Shown here: positions 34,259 through 43,514 of the stretch, one piece after another
How the letters are laid out: each line of letters opens with the position of its first letter
Numbering within the stretch: the stretch's first letter is position 1
Assembly: GCF_014195505.1 (NCBI RefSeq)
Contig: NZ_JACIBV010000003.1
Coordinates: 62,001-126,000 of the forward strand
Direction: 5' to 3'
From: Nonomuraea dietziae
GTDB taxonomy: Bacteria > Actinomycetota > Actinomycetes > Streptosporangiales > Streptosporangiaceae
DNA length: 64,000 bases
The notes under the pieces: generated by a model
Seen by the model: only the letters and a program-made list of their open reading frames with translations
What the model was told of the DNA's origin: nothing
The model's database searches: none
Translations under genes and position numbers: made by a program

Positions 34259-34897
34259 TTACGGGCGGCGGGCGAGGACCCCTTTGACCCTGCTGTGCCG
34301 CTCGACCATGGCGGCCAAGCCGCCGTCGATGAAGCCGAGGCACTCCAGGATCGCGTCGTGGTCGGCCACCAGGTGGCGGTGATGTATCGGCCCGTGATGG
34401 GCGATCTTGTTGCGGAACACGCGCAGGTAGTCGACCTTGCGATGCAACTCTCGACGAGGGCCCCGAAAGTGTGGGAACGCCTGGTATAGGCCCGGTCGCC
34501 ATAGCCGCTGGTCGTAGTTGTTGCCGCGCCCGAGCAGGGACACATAGAAGCCGAACGACAGCTCCTCTGTGATCAGCTGCGGGTCAGCGGGCAGACCGGT
34601 GCGCTGGATCTGCTGGGCGGCCTCGCTGATCCTCTGACGGGCGCCGTAGGTCAGATCGATCCGTGGGTGGGCCCACCAGTCCGCGCGCCCGAACATGGTG
34701 ATCAACCTGCTGGTCAGGACGCTGCGCATCGAGACCTCCAGGTACTGGAGCGGCCCGTAGAATGCTTCGCTGATCTCGGTGTTCCAGCAGTGCAGGCGCA
34801 AGGCGACCACGGGATCACCCGCGCAGCGTGCCTCGTACTCGGCCATGCGCACCGGGGAGAGGAGGTGCCCCAGTCGTCTGGCTTCGGCTTCCTGCAT
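34259..34897 (-). CDS. Abi-like HEPN-domain protein
   Basis: A 212-residue protein of the Abi_2/AbiD-F type: WNTEISEAFYGPLQYLEVSMRSVL..., SFGFYVSLLGRGNNYDQRLWRPGLYQAFPHF and a C-terminal LRVFRNKIAHHGPIHH. The R-N-K-I-A-H segment is the RxxxxH catalytic motif of HEPN ribonucleases. Such proteins are often abortive-infection effectors. No antitoxin is next to it. Confidence 0.75.
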   Translation of the reverse strand: MQEAEARRLGHLLSPVRMAEYEARCAGDPVVALRLHCWNTEISEAFYGPLQYLEVSMRSVLTSRLITMFGRADWWAHPRIDLTYGARQRISEAAQQIQRTGLPADPQLITEELSFGFYVSLLGRGNNYDQRLWRPGLYQAFPHFRGPRRELHRKVDYLRVFRNKIAHHGPIHHRHLVADHDAILECLGFIDGGLAAMVERHSRVKGVLARRP

Positions 34898-35129
34898 CGT
34901 GACGGCCTTCCGATCAGCGTGGTACGGTCAAGTCATAAGCCCCGGTTTTGCCTCTGCTCAGCACGCAGCCGGGGCACAGCCTTGTCTGGCGCTTCCCCGG
35001 GCCCGCCTGGCGCTATCTTCGCAGCCACCCACGCAATGACGTACGCACAGGCGAAAGTGGTGGCCGGTCCCGCGACATGCCCGCCAACGGACAATCGCCC
35101 TTGTTGCGCCCGTTTGCCGACAATCGGAC

Positions 35130-35501
35130 TTGCGTTTCCTCTACGGGGGCAAGCTGGATTCAGCAGTCCGCCGCGGTCAAGTCGCCCTGCACGGGGAACT
35201 GGACATGCACACCAAGGCGCTGCTGACCAGGGAGCTGGAAGAGGTGGTGGCCCAATCAGCTCCGCATCCGCCAGGCGTCATCGTGGATCTGTCGGAGCTG
35301 GCGTTCTGCGACTCCTCCGGCCTGAGCGCGTTGATCACTGTCCGGCATCAGATGACGGCGGCCGACCAGCCGCTGGCACTGGCCAGGGCGCACGACATGG
35401 TCGAGCGGATCCTGCACCGCACCGGCCTGGACCGGGTCTTCCGCTGCTATCCGACGGTGGCTGACGCCGAGCGCGCTCTGGCCGGTCACACACCGATGTG
35501 A
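35130..35501 (+). CDS. STAS-domain anti-sigma-factor antagonist
   Basis: A 123-residue protein, TTG start, with a STAS core: VALHGELDMHTKALL, VIVDLSELAFCDSSGLSALITV (the Ser in DSSG is the phosphorylation site) and LARAHDMVERILHRTGLDRVF. Such proteins relieve anti-sigma kinases or act in stress signalling. No partner kinase is adjacent. Confidence 0.8.
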   Translation: MRFLYGGKLDSAVRRGQVALHGELDMHTKALLTRELEEVVAQSAPHPPGVIVDLSELAFCDSSGLSALITVRHQMTAADQPLALARAHDMVERILHRTGLDRVFRCYPTVADAERALAGHTPM

Positions 35502-35660
35502 GCCGGGCGAAATTCGACCGGCATCCGGGTGAGCCCTGCCTCGAGTTGGTCCCCAAGATTCGCCTCGGGGCAGGCCAGCCCGTCGATCTAGTTGCACGCG
35601 CGCGTAGGTATGTTCGGTCCGCAGACCGGTCTTTTGCTCCGTCCGAGTACCGTACGGGAC

Positions 35661-36023
35661 ATGGCGCATCTACCCGCCTACCAGCCGATGATCGCCCAAG
35701 CGGGAGCGGTGCCGTCGGGGTCCGACCGCGATCGTTGGGCGGTCGAGATGAAGTGGGATGGCATCCGCGCGCTGCTGTACGTAGAGGACGGCCGGATGCG
35801 AATCCACTCCCGCAACGGCGCCGACGTCACAGCCGCCTACCCGGAGCTGCAGATGCTCGCCGGCGCGGTCGGCGGACACGACGTGGTGCTGGATAGCGAG
35901 ATCGTCGCCTTCGATGCGACATCACAGGCGTTGCCCGCCTTGTCGACCTCGGGGACCTCGTCGAGATCTTCGAGTTCCCCCCAACGGACCGCCGTGTCTG
36001 ACACCAAAGAGGTGCCGCAATGA
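35661..36023 (+). pseudogene. truncated ATP-dependent DNA ligase fragment
   Basis: From ATG 35661 the frame encodes the start of a LigC/LigD-type ligase: LPAYQPMIAQAG, then WAVEMKWDGIRALLYV with the adenylation motif K-W-D-G, RSRNGADVTAAYPEL-like motif Ia and VLDSEIVAFD (motif III). Similarity stops near 35925 and the frame ends in a low-complexity Ser-rich tail. Over two thirds of the adenylation/OB domains are missing, so it is a remnant. Confidence 0.7.
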
Positions 36024-36500
36024 CCAGCGGATACCTCTAGGTCGAGCGGGAACGCCTTCTCGTTCATCCCGACCGCGCACCGTTCACGACCATCGGCCAG
36101 AAGGCCAGCGTGTCGGTGTCGCGCAGCTGGGGGCGGATCGTCTTGCATGAGGAGACGGGGTGTGTCCGCCAGGGCGAGCAGGTGAAGCGACGGGACGGTG
36201 TCGGTATGGTCGCCGGGGAAGGCGAAGCTGCGGGAACCCTCGTCCGTCGGGGGGAAGCCGCGTATGGGACGACTCGCTCTGTGGGTCGTGATCTTCAGTT
36301 TCGGGTGGACGGTTCGACCGTTGCGCGCACGCTCATAACGCCGCTTGTTTGTCGAGTCGGAGTGCGGTGCTGACCTTGCGATCAGTCCGTTTCTCCGGCC
36401 CGCCCACCGACCCCGGCATGCTTCCTCTCGAAGCACTAGGCTCGCCATGTGTCGTGGCCGTTGGTCAGCCGCCGGCTGGAGCGGCTGATCTGTCGAGTCT
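36024..36500. other. gene-free stretch
   Basis: Nothing recognisable on either strand between the ligase fragment and the AlbA_2 gene. Probably decayed sequence. Confidence 0.4.
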
Positions 36501-37943
36501 CTAGCCGGAGACCTGCTCGATCACTCCGACGCCAGACTGCTTCGCCCACTCCGTCATCTCGGCTCGCCATCGGCGCCCGCTCCAATACGGCAACCGCAGT
36601 TGTCCCTCCAGAGTCACCTGCGGCGCTTCTGGAACACCGAAGCCTTGGAAGATCTCTGCCGCCAAAAGTGCCGCAGCACTCACCAGATCCGGCCCGTTTG
36701 CGGAGAGCTGATCCACCGAGCCCGCGGCCTCTGCAGGCCGAAACTCCGCAGTCTTGGCCAGGCGGCCCAACCTCTCCGGTCCCCAGCCCTCGCGGTTGGC
36801 GACGATCTGGCACGCTGGGCGAACGTCGGTGATCGACATTTGCAGGCTGACCACGCCGGCGACGTTGGCCCGCAGGGCGGCGTGCTCGGACAGGAACCGG
36901 ATACCGGACAGGATGCCCATAACGATCAATTCGTCGTCGAAGTCGTGGACGTCGTTCACGTTGTCTGGATGATTGACCGGCGTCACGGCGAAGACGCCTG
37001 CGCCATCGTCATGGAGATGAGCCGCGATCCTCTTGGGGTGCGGCTGCTCAGGATTCCATTGGTCGTCCAGTACATACCGTCGTTGCCCGAGCCCGAAGTT
37101 CCGCCAGCCCCAGCTCGCCAGGCTTCCGATCAGCCATGGGTGGCTCCCCTGGTAGGAGGGGCGGACTTTAGCGAAGGCGACAGCGTTGATTGGGGCCTCG
37201 CCGGGGTGGTCAGGGACCAGGGACAGAAGCAGCCACGGAATCTGTGACGGCAGGTGCCTGACTAGGTCTTCCGTTATCTGCTGAGCACGAGTGGCTTGGT
37301 CGCGGCGAGCCGTGTCACGGCGGCGGTAAGCGGTTTCGATCTCGGGCTCGGTGAGGTATCCGATCGTGGTTCCGATGCGGCGAGGGTAGCGGTAGCCGTC
37401 GTTGACGGGCACCGTGTACGGCTGGCGCGGTCCGGCCGCCACTGCAACGACGTAGCAGCCGAAGCCGGGCCTAGCGGGGTTCTCCACCGGGATGATCTCG
37501 AAGGTCGGTTGCGGAGCGGTGCCTGCGGCGATGACCTGATGCATGCGGGTCGACTCGGCGTCGGACAGAGCCACGTCGATGATCTCCTTTGCGCGGCCCT
37601 GATCGTCTTCGTCGATGCCGAGGACGAGCAGGCCACCGCGGGTGCTGGCGAGGGCGGCCACGTCGGTGGAGAGCTTGCGCTTTTCCGCTTCGCTGTTGCC
37701 GTACAGGTCGCGCTTGTAGTCGAGGTCTTCAGCTTCGGGGATCTGGCCGTCGACGAGGAGCTGAAGGTGGGCGTACTCGAGTACGCCTTGGTCGATGAGG
37801 TTGCGGCCGAGCAGGGCTTCGAGGCGGGGGGATCGTAGGACGGTCACGAGTGGCGAGAGTAGACCGGCTGTGTCGATGATGCGGTGTAGTTGTCCCCATG
37901 CCGCCCCTCCCGCGGGGGAAAATATCCACCCCGCCAAGATCAC
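36501..37943 (-). CDS. AlbA_2 (Schlafen-type) domain protein
   Basis: A 480-residue protein with a GTG start and AAGGCGAG upstream. Residues 70-200 carry the AlbA_2 domain: EAEDLDYKRDLYGNSEAEKRK followed by LSTDVAALASTRGGLLVLGIDEDDQG, then GYRYPRRIGTTIGYLTEPEI. The remaining 280 residues are not familiar. Proteins with this domain occur in nucleic-acid-related regulation and in defence islands, and its neighbours (HEPN protein, transposon remnants) fit an accessory role. Function not certain. Confidence 0.65.
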   Translation of the reverse strand: MILAGWIFSPAGGAAWGQLHRIIDTAGLLSPLVTVLRSPRLEALLGRNLIDQGVLEYAHLQLLVDGQIPEAEDLDYKRDLYGNSEAEKRKLSTDVAALASTRGGLLVLGIDEDDQGRAKEIIDVALSDAESTRMHQVIAAGTAPQPTFEIIPVENPARPGFGCYVVAVAAGPRQPYTVPVNDGYRYPRRIGTTIGYLTEPEIETAYRRRDTARRDQATRAQQITEDLVRHLPSQIPWLLLSLVPDHPGEAPINAVAFAKVRPSYQGSHPWLIGSLASWGWRNFGLGQRRYVLDDQWNPEQPHPKRIAAHLHDDGAGVFAVTPVNHPDNVNDVHDFDDELIVMGILSGIRFLSEHAALRANVAGVVSLQMSITDVRPACQIVANREGWGPERLGRLAKTAEFRPAEAAGSVDQLSANGPDLVSAAALLAAEIFQGFGVPEAPQVTLEGQLRLPYWSGRRWRAEMTEWAKQSGVGVIEQVSG

Positions 37944-38114
37944 AAACTCGCCTTATTGATCTCAAAGCGCGCCCGGTTTCGCCCGATTCTGCGATTTTCG
38001 GAGGAGAGGGACTATGTCCCGGTGACAAGCCAGTCGCCCGCCAAAGGCGGAAACCGACCCTCAGAACGAGCCCTGCCGGGGACAGGGGTACTCCGCGGCC
38101 ATAACCTGAGCCAA

Positions 38115-38166
38115 GCGGGCCTCCTACCTGATTGGACTACCGGGTTCATCCCGATAGGAGGCCCGC
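38115..38166 (-). terminator. 12-bp hairpin terminator of second small membrane peptide gene
   Basis: GCGGGCCTCCTA (38115-38126) pairs with TAGGAGGCCCGC (38155-38166), 10 bases beyond the stop of the leftward peptide gene. It shares the arm CGGGCCTCCT with the hairpin at 22318. Confidence 0.7.
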
Positions 38167-38176
38167 CCGGCCACCC

Positions 38177-38308
38177 TTAGCGGGTGGCGTCGTAGTCGTC
38201 GATGCTGACCCAGATCAGCCAGCCCAGCCACAGCACGAACCTGACGGCTGCCAGGCCCGTGCGGATCCACTGGTGTCGACCACCACCATCGGGACGGGGA
38301 GTATCCAA
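38177..38308 (-). CDS. small single-span membrane peptide, 43 aa
   Basis: I chose the TTG at 38308 because AGGAGG lies 6 bases upstream and the product then starts M-D, as its relative at 22198 does. A GTG three codons earlier abuts the ribosome-binding site. The N-terminus is MDTPRPDGGGRHQWIRT and the membrane segment LAAVRFVLWLGWLIWV. Unknown function. One of two related genes in the window, each with its own terminator. Confidence 0.6.
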   Translation of the reverse strand: MDTPRPDGGGRHQWIRTGLAAVRFVLWLGWLIWVSIDDYDATR

Positions 38309-38524
38309 CGCACTCACCTCCTCTCCGCCGGATCACCCGGCAGATCTGACCGGATGCTCCGCAGCGGCGGACGAGCGGCGAGTACCCCATCCCAGGCTGC
38401 ACCCTAAGGGACCACCACAACGTCATCGGGGGCGATCGTTGCGAGGGGATGCGGTTTGTCCCCCGAGTGGGGCTGCCTCCACTCGAGGGGTCGAGAGTTT
38501 TCGCCCGGGTGCCAGCCGGTCTAC

Positions 38525-39271
38525 TCAACGAGCTGGTCGGTCGGCGGAGCTAGATGACGGATCTCGCACTCGTCTCGCTGGCCTGCTGTACGGATGTAGG
38601 TCTGATACCGGCAGCAGTCGGCCAGCAGTTCTCGGTCGGCTCGAAAGGCAGCTCGAACTGGGCGAGGCGGCGTAGATAGTCCGGATCGGGGTGCTTGAGC
38701 CACCACGCATGGTCCGGGTCCTGGTGGACGACGAACTGCTGCAGCCGGGGCAGCATCACGCCGCCGTCGACGTCAACCAGCCAGGGCCCGCAGGTCGCCG
38801 TGGACACACCAGTCGTAGGAGCCCTACGGGTGGGTCACTTCCCGGTATTTGGCAGGGGCCATGTAACGGGCGTGGACAGCGGTGACCCGCCAGGTCGCCA
38901 TCATGTTGTAGGCCAGGCTGGTCCCGCTCGCCGCCCGATTGCCCCTCAACGGCGGTGGCCTTGTCGAATAGGTCGCTGATGCCTTCGACCAGTTGGAGAT
39001 CGGCCTGCTGCTGGTCGGTCAGTTCCCGCCATTGCTCAGCTGTTCGGGAGACGTGGCGGATCGCCTCCGGCGCGGAGGTCACTGACTGAAGTGGGGCCTG
39101 CGTGGGCTCGGTGGTGCGTCGGACCACGAGGTTGATCGTGTTGCGGTTCAGGCCTGCGGCGCCTGCGAGCTCGGTGATGGCGACTTGGTTGTCGCCCGCG
39201 CGAACGGCAGCTGTCGCGGCCAGCAAGGCCCCAGAACGGCTCCATGATCCTCTCCGCCACATGGAGGCCAA
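38525..39271 (-). pseudogene. broken HTH protein related to the multi-HTH gene at 40223
   Basis: The frame 39271-39000 encodes an HTH segment (AITELAGAAGLNRNTINLVVRRT) plus a following helix (AIRHVSRTAEQWRELTDQQ). These are close to ELAAATGLTRNTVNLVLRRT and its context in the 747-residue neighbour. Beyond about 38960 the coding potential moves between frames (AYNMMATWRVTAVHARYMAP in one, PDPDYLRRLAQFELPFEP in another) with stops between. It is probably a decayed gene, at least in its C-terminal part. Confidence 0.5.
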
Positions 39272-40056
39272 ATATTCTTCGCAACGTGATCACATCGAAT
39301 ACGCCTCGGGAACCAGGCCCCGTTCGAGGAGGCAGCTTCTACGACGAGCCCCAGGTCATAAACCGCTACCTACAGCACCGCCACAGCGGGGTGCATAGCC
39401 CCAACCACGTCATGGAGGAACCGGCACTCCTCGACGAACTGGGGCCGGTCGCCGGCCTCCGCGTCCTGGACCTCGGTTGCGGGGATGCCGCCATCGGCCG
39501 CACCCTGCTCGCGGCCGGCTGCCGTAGTTACCTGGGAATCGACGGCTCGGCCCGGATGGCCCGATCGGCCACTACCACCCTCGAAGGCACCTCGGGCCGC
39601 GTGGAAAGGATGGACATCGAGAAGTTCTCCGCCCCACCGCACACCTTCGATCTGGTCATCTCCCGCCTGGCACTGCACTACGTCGACGACCTCGACCCTG
39701 TTCTGGTGGCATGCCAGCGTTCCCTATCTCCAGGCGGACGACTGGTGATCACGGTCATTCACCCGGTCATCACCTCTCACGAGACTCACCAGAACACGAA
39801 CGAGCCACGCACCACCTGGGTCGTTGACGACTACTTCCAGCCCGGAGTGCGTCAGCGCAACTGGCTCGGCAACACCGTCACCTGGTATCACCGGACTATC
39901 GAGGACTACGTCACCGCCCTGACCCGCGCGGACTTCGCCCTCACCGCGCTGCGCGAGTGCGCCCCTCGCCACGATCGCTTCGACGGCGACTCGGCCGAGT
40001 TCACACGTCGCCAGCGCGTCCCGCTGTTTCTCCTCTTGGCCGGTCTACGAGCATGA
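39244..40056 (+). CDS. class I SAM-dependent methyltransferase
   Basis: Up to 270 residues. The ATG at 39244 and a GTG at 39286 are both possible and neither has a good ribosome-binding site. SFYDEPQVINRYLQHR precedes the SAM motif VLDLGCGDAAIGRTLL. Then LGIDGSARM, FDLVISRLALHYVDD and LSPGGRLVITVIHPV follow the UbiE/Methyltransf_11 pattern. The acceptor is unknown. The upstream gene is broken, so it may be a lone survivor of an accessory block. Confidence 0.75.
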   Translation: MILSATWRPNILRNVITSNTPREPGPVRGGSFYDEPQVINRYLQHRHSGVHSPNHVMEEPALLDELGPVAGLRVLDLGCGDAAIGRTLLAAGCRSYLGIDGSARMARSATTTLEGTSGRVERMDIEKFSAPPHTFDLVISRLALHYVDDLDPVLVACQRSLSPGGRLVITVIHPVITSHETHQNTNEPRTTWVVDDYFQPGVRQRNWLGNTVTWYHRTIEDYVTALTRADFALTALRECAPRHDRFDGDSAEFTRRQRVPLFLLLAGLRA

Positions 40057-40222
40057 GCCCCGGCTTTCCGTGAGCGCGCGTCGCGACTCAGTCGTGCGGG
40101 GCCTTGGGGATGCCGGTAGTAACCGCGGTGCGTGCCGGACGCTGCGCCTGATCGAGCAGATTCTGCGGGCCCCTGCGCAACAGCTGCGAGCCACCGTAAC
40201 GCCACGCGCAGCCGCGTGGGCC

Positions 40223-42466
40223 TCAGGCCGAGACCGCCAGCAGTTCCTCGAGACCTGCAGCTTCATCCTCGGCAGCCTCGGCGGCCTGCAGGGCTTCCCG
40301 GACCATACGGGTGTCGACCCGGAGCCGGGTGGCCAGCGCGCCGATACTGACACCCTTTCGGCGGCATGCCAGCAAGGCTCGGTTGCGCTGGCGTCGCGCT
40401 GCTTCTTCCTGATCGAGGCATCGCCGACGCTCGGCGTCCAGCTGTTCAGCCCAGGCCCGCTGCTCGGCTGCCTCCTGGCGGGCGTTTCGCCAGGAGCGGC
40501 TGACCTCGATCAGATCGTCCAGGGCCTGGCGGCCATCCTCCGGTGACACTTCAGCCACCGGCGCCGAGAGCGATCCCGTGACGGTGGCCACATCGAGCTC
40601 CGCCCAGGTGGCGATCTCGCCCACGGTGTAGCCGGAGGCGACGCAGCGGGCGATGAGAATGTTGCGTCGCTGCTGCAAGACGTGCTCGTCCTCGCTGGCC
40701 TGGCGGCGCACCATGTCGTGCTCGGCGAGGCGCTGGCGCGCGGACTCGGCTTGGTGCCTGGCTTCACGCCAGCGAGCCAAGCTGATGGCCAGCTGACGCA
40801 TTTCGGCCGCGGCCCCTGGATACTCGGGGAGGTCGCCGTCGGCGGTGAGGGCGTAGATCAGCGAGTCGCTCACGCCGGCGGCCGCGGCGATGACGGACAC
40901 CGCCACCCCGCCCTGCGCGCACGCCCGGATCGCTTGGTCGCGATCCGCGCAGGCCTGTCGCTCAGCGGCGGTGGCCTTGCTCTTGTGCTCGGCCAGCAGC
41001 GCCGACAGCTGCCGATCCTGGGAGTGTGACTCCTCGGCCTGCCGCCACAGCCGGGCTGCCTCGCCGACCTTGGCTAGCGCCTGGGCGGGGGTGGCCGGCG
41101 CGTGCTCAGGCGGCGGGGTACGGCGAAGGACCAAGTTGACCGTGTTGCGTGTCAACCCGGTAGCGGCCGCGAGCTCGGGGGCGCCAAGATCGAGCTCGCG
41201 GCCAGCTCGCAGGAGCTGGTTGAGCTCGCGGCGCAGCTGGCCCAGATCGTGCTTGCTGCGTGTCTGCGCGGCTTCGGCCAGCGTCTGGAGGTGGGCGTAG
41301 TGAGCGGCAAGCCGTTGTGCCTGGTGGCGGCGCCGCACGTCCTTGACGAGGTCGTCGAGCAGGTGCTGATGGGGTGGGGACGGCGCCGCATGCCCGTCGG
41401 CCGCAGGCCGGACTGTGGCATTGCCTAGATCGTCGCCTTGCTCCGGAGTGAGCTGCGGCTGGGTGACTGCTGCCGCGGCGGCGTCAACGGCGGCGCGCAG
41501 CCGGGCCCGCTCGAGCTGCTGCTCCTCCAGGCTTGCCCGATGTAGGACGGCGCGATGCTCGTGCTCGTGAGGTGCGGGCAGGTGCATGAGGGAGATTCGG
41601 CTGCGAGCAGCCGCGGCAGCGGCCATCGCTCGCATGGTCGGCGCGATGAGCGGATCCCCGATCAGCACCACAGGCCCAGAGTGCAGGTCTAGCACCCGAT
41701 CCAGAAATCGTCCGCACGCCTGCTCCAGCCCGCCCTCGGCCTCGGCCGGTAGCAGCGCGAAGTCGCGGGCGGCCCCTTTGGTCTGCACCAGCGACATCAG
41801 ACGGAGTTCCGCTCCGGCTTCCACTGCGGTGACCTGCAGGAAGTACAGTGGTGCGCCGCTGGTCTCCGCTCGGGTGCGGATCGCTCCGAACTCCGTCTCA
41901 ACCCACCAGGGCACCAGGGCGCACTGCTGGGCGTAGGCTGGCGGGTTGGTGGCGGGCCACAGCTGAAGTTGCTGGAGCAGCAGCCGCACGTGGTTGGCGG
42001 AGATGTCGGTGTTCAGGTGCTCACGCAGATACCAGCGCACCAGCCCGCGGTTCCACAACGGACGGGTCAGCCCCACCGCGCGCGGATCGCCGAGGACGGC
42101 CTGGCGCAACTGCTCGCGCGCCTGCGGCGACACCTTGTAGGGGGTGCGCCCCCCGGGCGCCGCCTGCGAGGCCCGGGGGTGTCCCTCCTCGGCCAGGGAG
42201 CGCCAGTAGTAGAGCGTGCCGCGGGTGAGGCCGTACTCGCTGGCCAGCCCCGCCGGGCGCTCACCCGCGCGCATCCGCGCGATGGCCGCCCGGCGAATCA
42301 CCGCCAGGCTCTCGTGGTCCAGCGAGCGGCCGTCCCCACCGGCCTCGCGCAGACGCCGCAGCGCCTGCGTTAAGGCGTCACCCGGAGCGTCATTCACTTC
42401 CGTGTCCCTATCCACTGCAGTTCGTTTAGCACAGATCGGAAGTTCCTGGCAAACATCAGGTCTCAC
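40223..42466 (-). CDS. multi-HTH protein derived from an IS630-type transposase
   Basis: A 747-residue protein (an alternative GTG start at 42397 gives 724). The N-terminal HTH (IARMRAGERPAGLASEYGLTRGTLYYW) and winged helix (YKVSPQAREQLRQAVL...SANHVRLLLQQLQLWP) match IS630-family transposases. The next ~150 residues occupy the DDE position, but acidic residues are lost: WWVETEFGAI for the usual DE motif, and LPAPHEHEH where PxSPxLNPIE would be. The C-terminal half has at least four more HTH units between coiled coils (APELAAATGLTRNTVNLVL, AVSVIAAAAGVSDSLIYAL, TVGEIATWAELDVATVTGS, SIGALATRLRVDTRMVREAL). It is probably a domesticated DNA-binding protein and not a mobile element. Confidence 0.6.
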   Translation of the reverse strand: MRPDVCQELPICAKRTAVDRDTEVNDAPGDALTQALRRLREAGGDGRSLDHESLAVIRRAAIARMRAGERPAGLASEYGLTRGTLYYWRSLAEEGHPRASQAAPGGRTPYKVSPQAREQLRQAVLGDPRAVGLTRPLWNRGLVRWYLREHLNTDISANHVRLLLQQLQLWPATNPPAYAQQCALVPWWVETEFGAIRTRAETSGAPLYFLQVTAVEAGAELRLMSLVQTKGAARDFALLPAEAEGGLEQACGRFLDRVLDLHSGPVVLIGDPLIAPTMRAMAAAAAARSRISLMHLPAPHEHEHRAVLHRASLEEQQLERARLRAAVDAAAAAVTQPQLTPEQGDDLGNATVRPAADGHAAPSPPHQHLLDDLVKDVRRRHQAQRLAAHYAHLQTLAEAAQTRSKHDLGQLRRELNQLLRAGRELDLGAPELAAATGLTRNTVNLVLRRTPPPEHAPATPAQALAKVGEAARLWRQAEESHSQDRQLSALLAEHKSKATAAERQACADRDQAIRACAQGGVAVSVIAAAAGVSDSLIYALTADGDLPEYPGAAAEMRQLAISLARWREARHQAESARQRLAEHDMVRRQASEDEHVLQQRRNILIARCVASGYTVGEIATWAELDVATVTGSLSAPVAEVSPEDGRQALDDLIEVSRSWRNARQEAAEQRAWAEQLDAERRRCLDQEEAARRQRNRALLACRRKGVSIGALATRLRVDTRMVREALQAAEAAEDEAAGLEELLAVSA

Positions 42467-42734
42467 TACCTGTCTAGATGGCAGTCAAGGTCTAGCTGAG
42501 GCGACAGCAGCCCCTCGTGACATGTAGCGATGTTCCGTATGCCGCCATTGAGAGGCGATTCCGCCTTACTCGGCGTAAAGGTCAGGTTTACGCCCTTGAC
42601 GTGATTGCCGACGATCGTGATGGGTCGCGCTGGCCACCCCGGCTCGACGCCCAGCGCTGCGACGCTGGGCTCTTGGCTGGTCTGCGACGGCGGTTGCGGA
42701 CTCCTGCGCCCAGGGCGAGTCCGGCCTCGACGAT

Positions 42735-43514
42735 CTACCCTGCGGCATCAGGCAGCCCGACACCCGGATGATCTCGTTCTCGCAGCCAGTCCTGCAGGCT
42801 CTCCCATGCCGCCCAGCCGGGGCTGTCGCCGGTGATGAGGGCCATGACCGACCAGCTCGCCTCGCTGAGGCTATGCGGCCGGAACACCACGTCCGACACG
42901 CGCATGTCCTGGGCCTCGTCCAAGGCCTTGCGCTCGCTCTTGGCCAGATCCTCGGGTACATCGATCTGTTCCCAGGCGTGGATCAGTGCAGGGATGTCCC
43001 ACAGGTCGCCGATCCGCTCGGTCCGTCCGACCCGCAGGGTCGGCAGCATGCTCTGTGGCGCCACCTCGCTCTGATAGGTCAGGATCAGTGGGCTGGCTTC
43101 GATGGCGGCCATCATCGCCTGCATCTGCTCGGGCCGCGGCGAGACCTCGGCGTACGGCAGGAGACCCTCCAGCACCGCGCAGGCGGCCCACTGCGCTCGC
43201 GCACCGTCATCAAGGTGCAGATGCTCCGGATCCTCGGCGTGGCAGCGTAAGGCGTAGTCGACCGAGAGTCCGACCGCGCCGGCATCGGCCAGGATGCGGT
43301 TCCACGGTGAGCAGAACGGGACCGGGAGCGGGAAGAGTAACTCGTTCCAGCGGCTGACGACGTGACCGTCGATCACCGCCACGCCCTCACGGACACCGTC
43401 GAGTTCGGAACGGTAGTAGATGCCGTGCGGCAGATGCTCCCCGAGCACTTGGCCGCTGCGCGAACGGGCTGGGGTCCGCGGATCAGGCGCCACTGCCTTC
43501 CAGGAGGTGCTCAC
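42735..43514 (-). CDS. hypothetical protein, 259 aa
   Basis: I chose the GTG at 43514 because a G-rich ribosome-binding site precedes it and the residues before it look non-coding; the frame is open to 43673. Contains EHLPHGIYYRSELDGVREGVAVIDGHVVSRWNELLFPLP and WDIPALIHAWEQIDVPEDLAKSERKALDEAQ. Soluble, acidic, no known domain. Downstream are two further hundred bases without a gene. Confidence 0.5.
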   Translation of the reverse strand: MSTSWKAVAPDPRTPARSRSGQVLGEHLPHGIYYRSELDGVREGVAVIDGHVVSRWNELLFPLPVPFCSPWNRILADAGAVGLSVDYALRCHAEDPEHLHLDDGARAQWAACAVLEGLLPYAEVSPRPEQMQAMMAAIEASPLILTYQSEVAPQSMLPTLRVGRTERIGDLWDIPALIHAWEQIDVPEDLAKSERKALDEAQDMRVSDVVFRPHSLSEASWSVMALITGDSPGWAAWESLQDWLRERDHPGVGLPDAAG

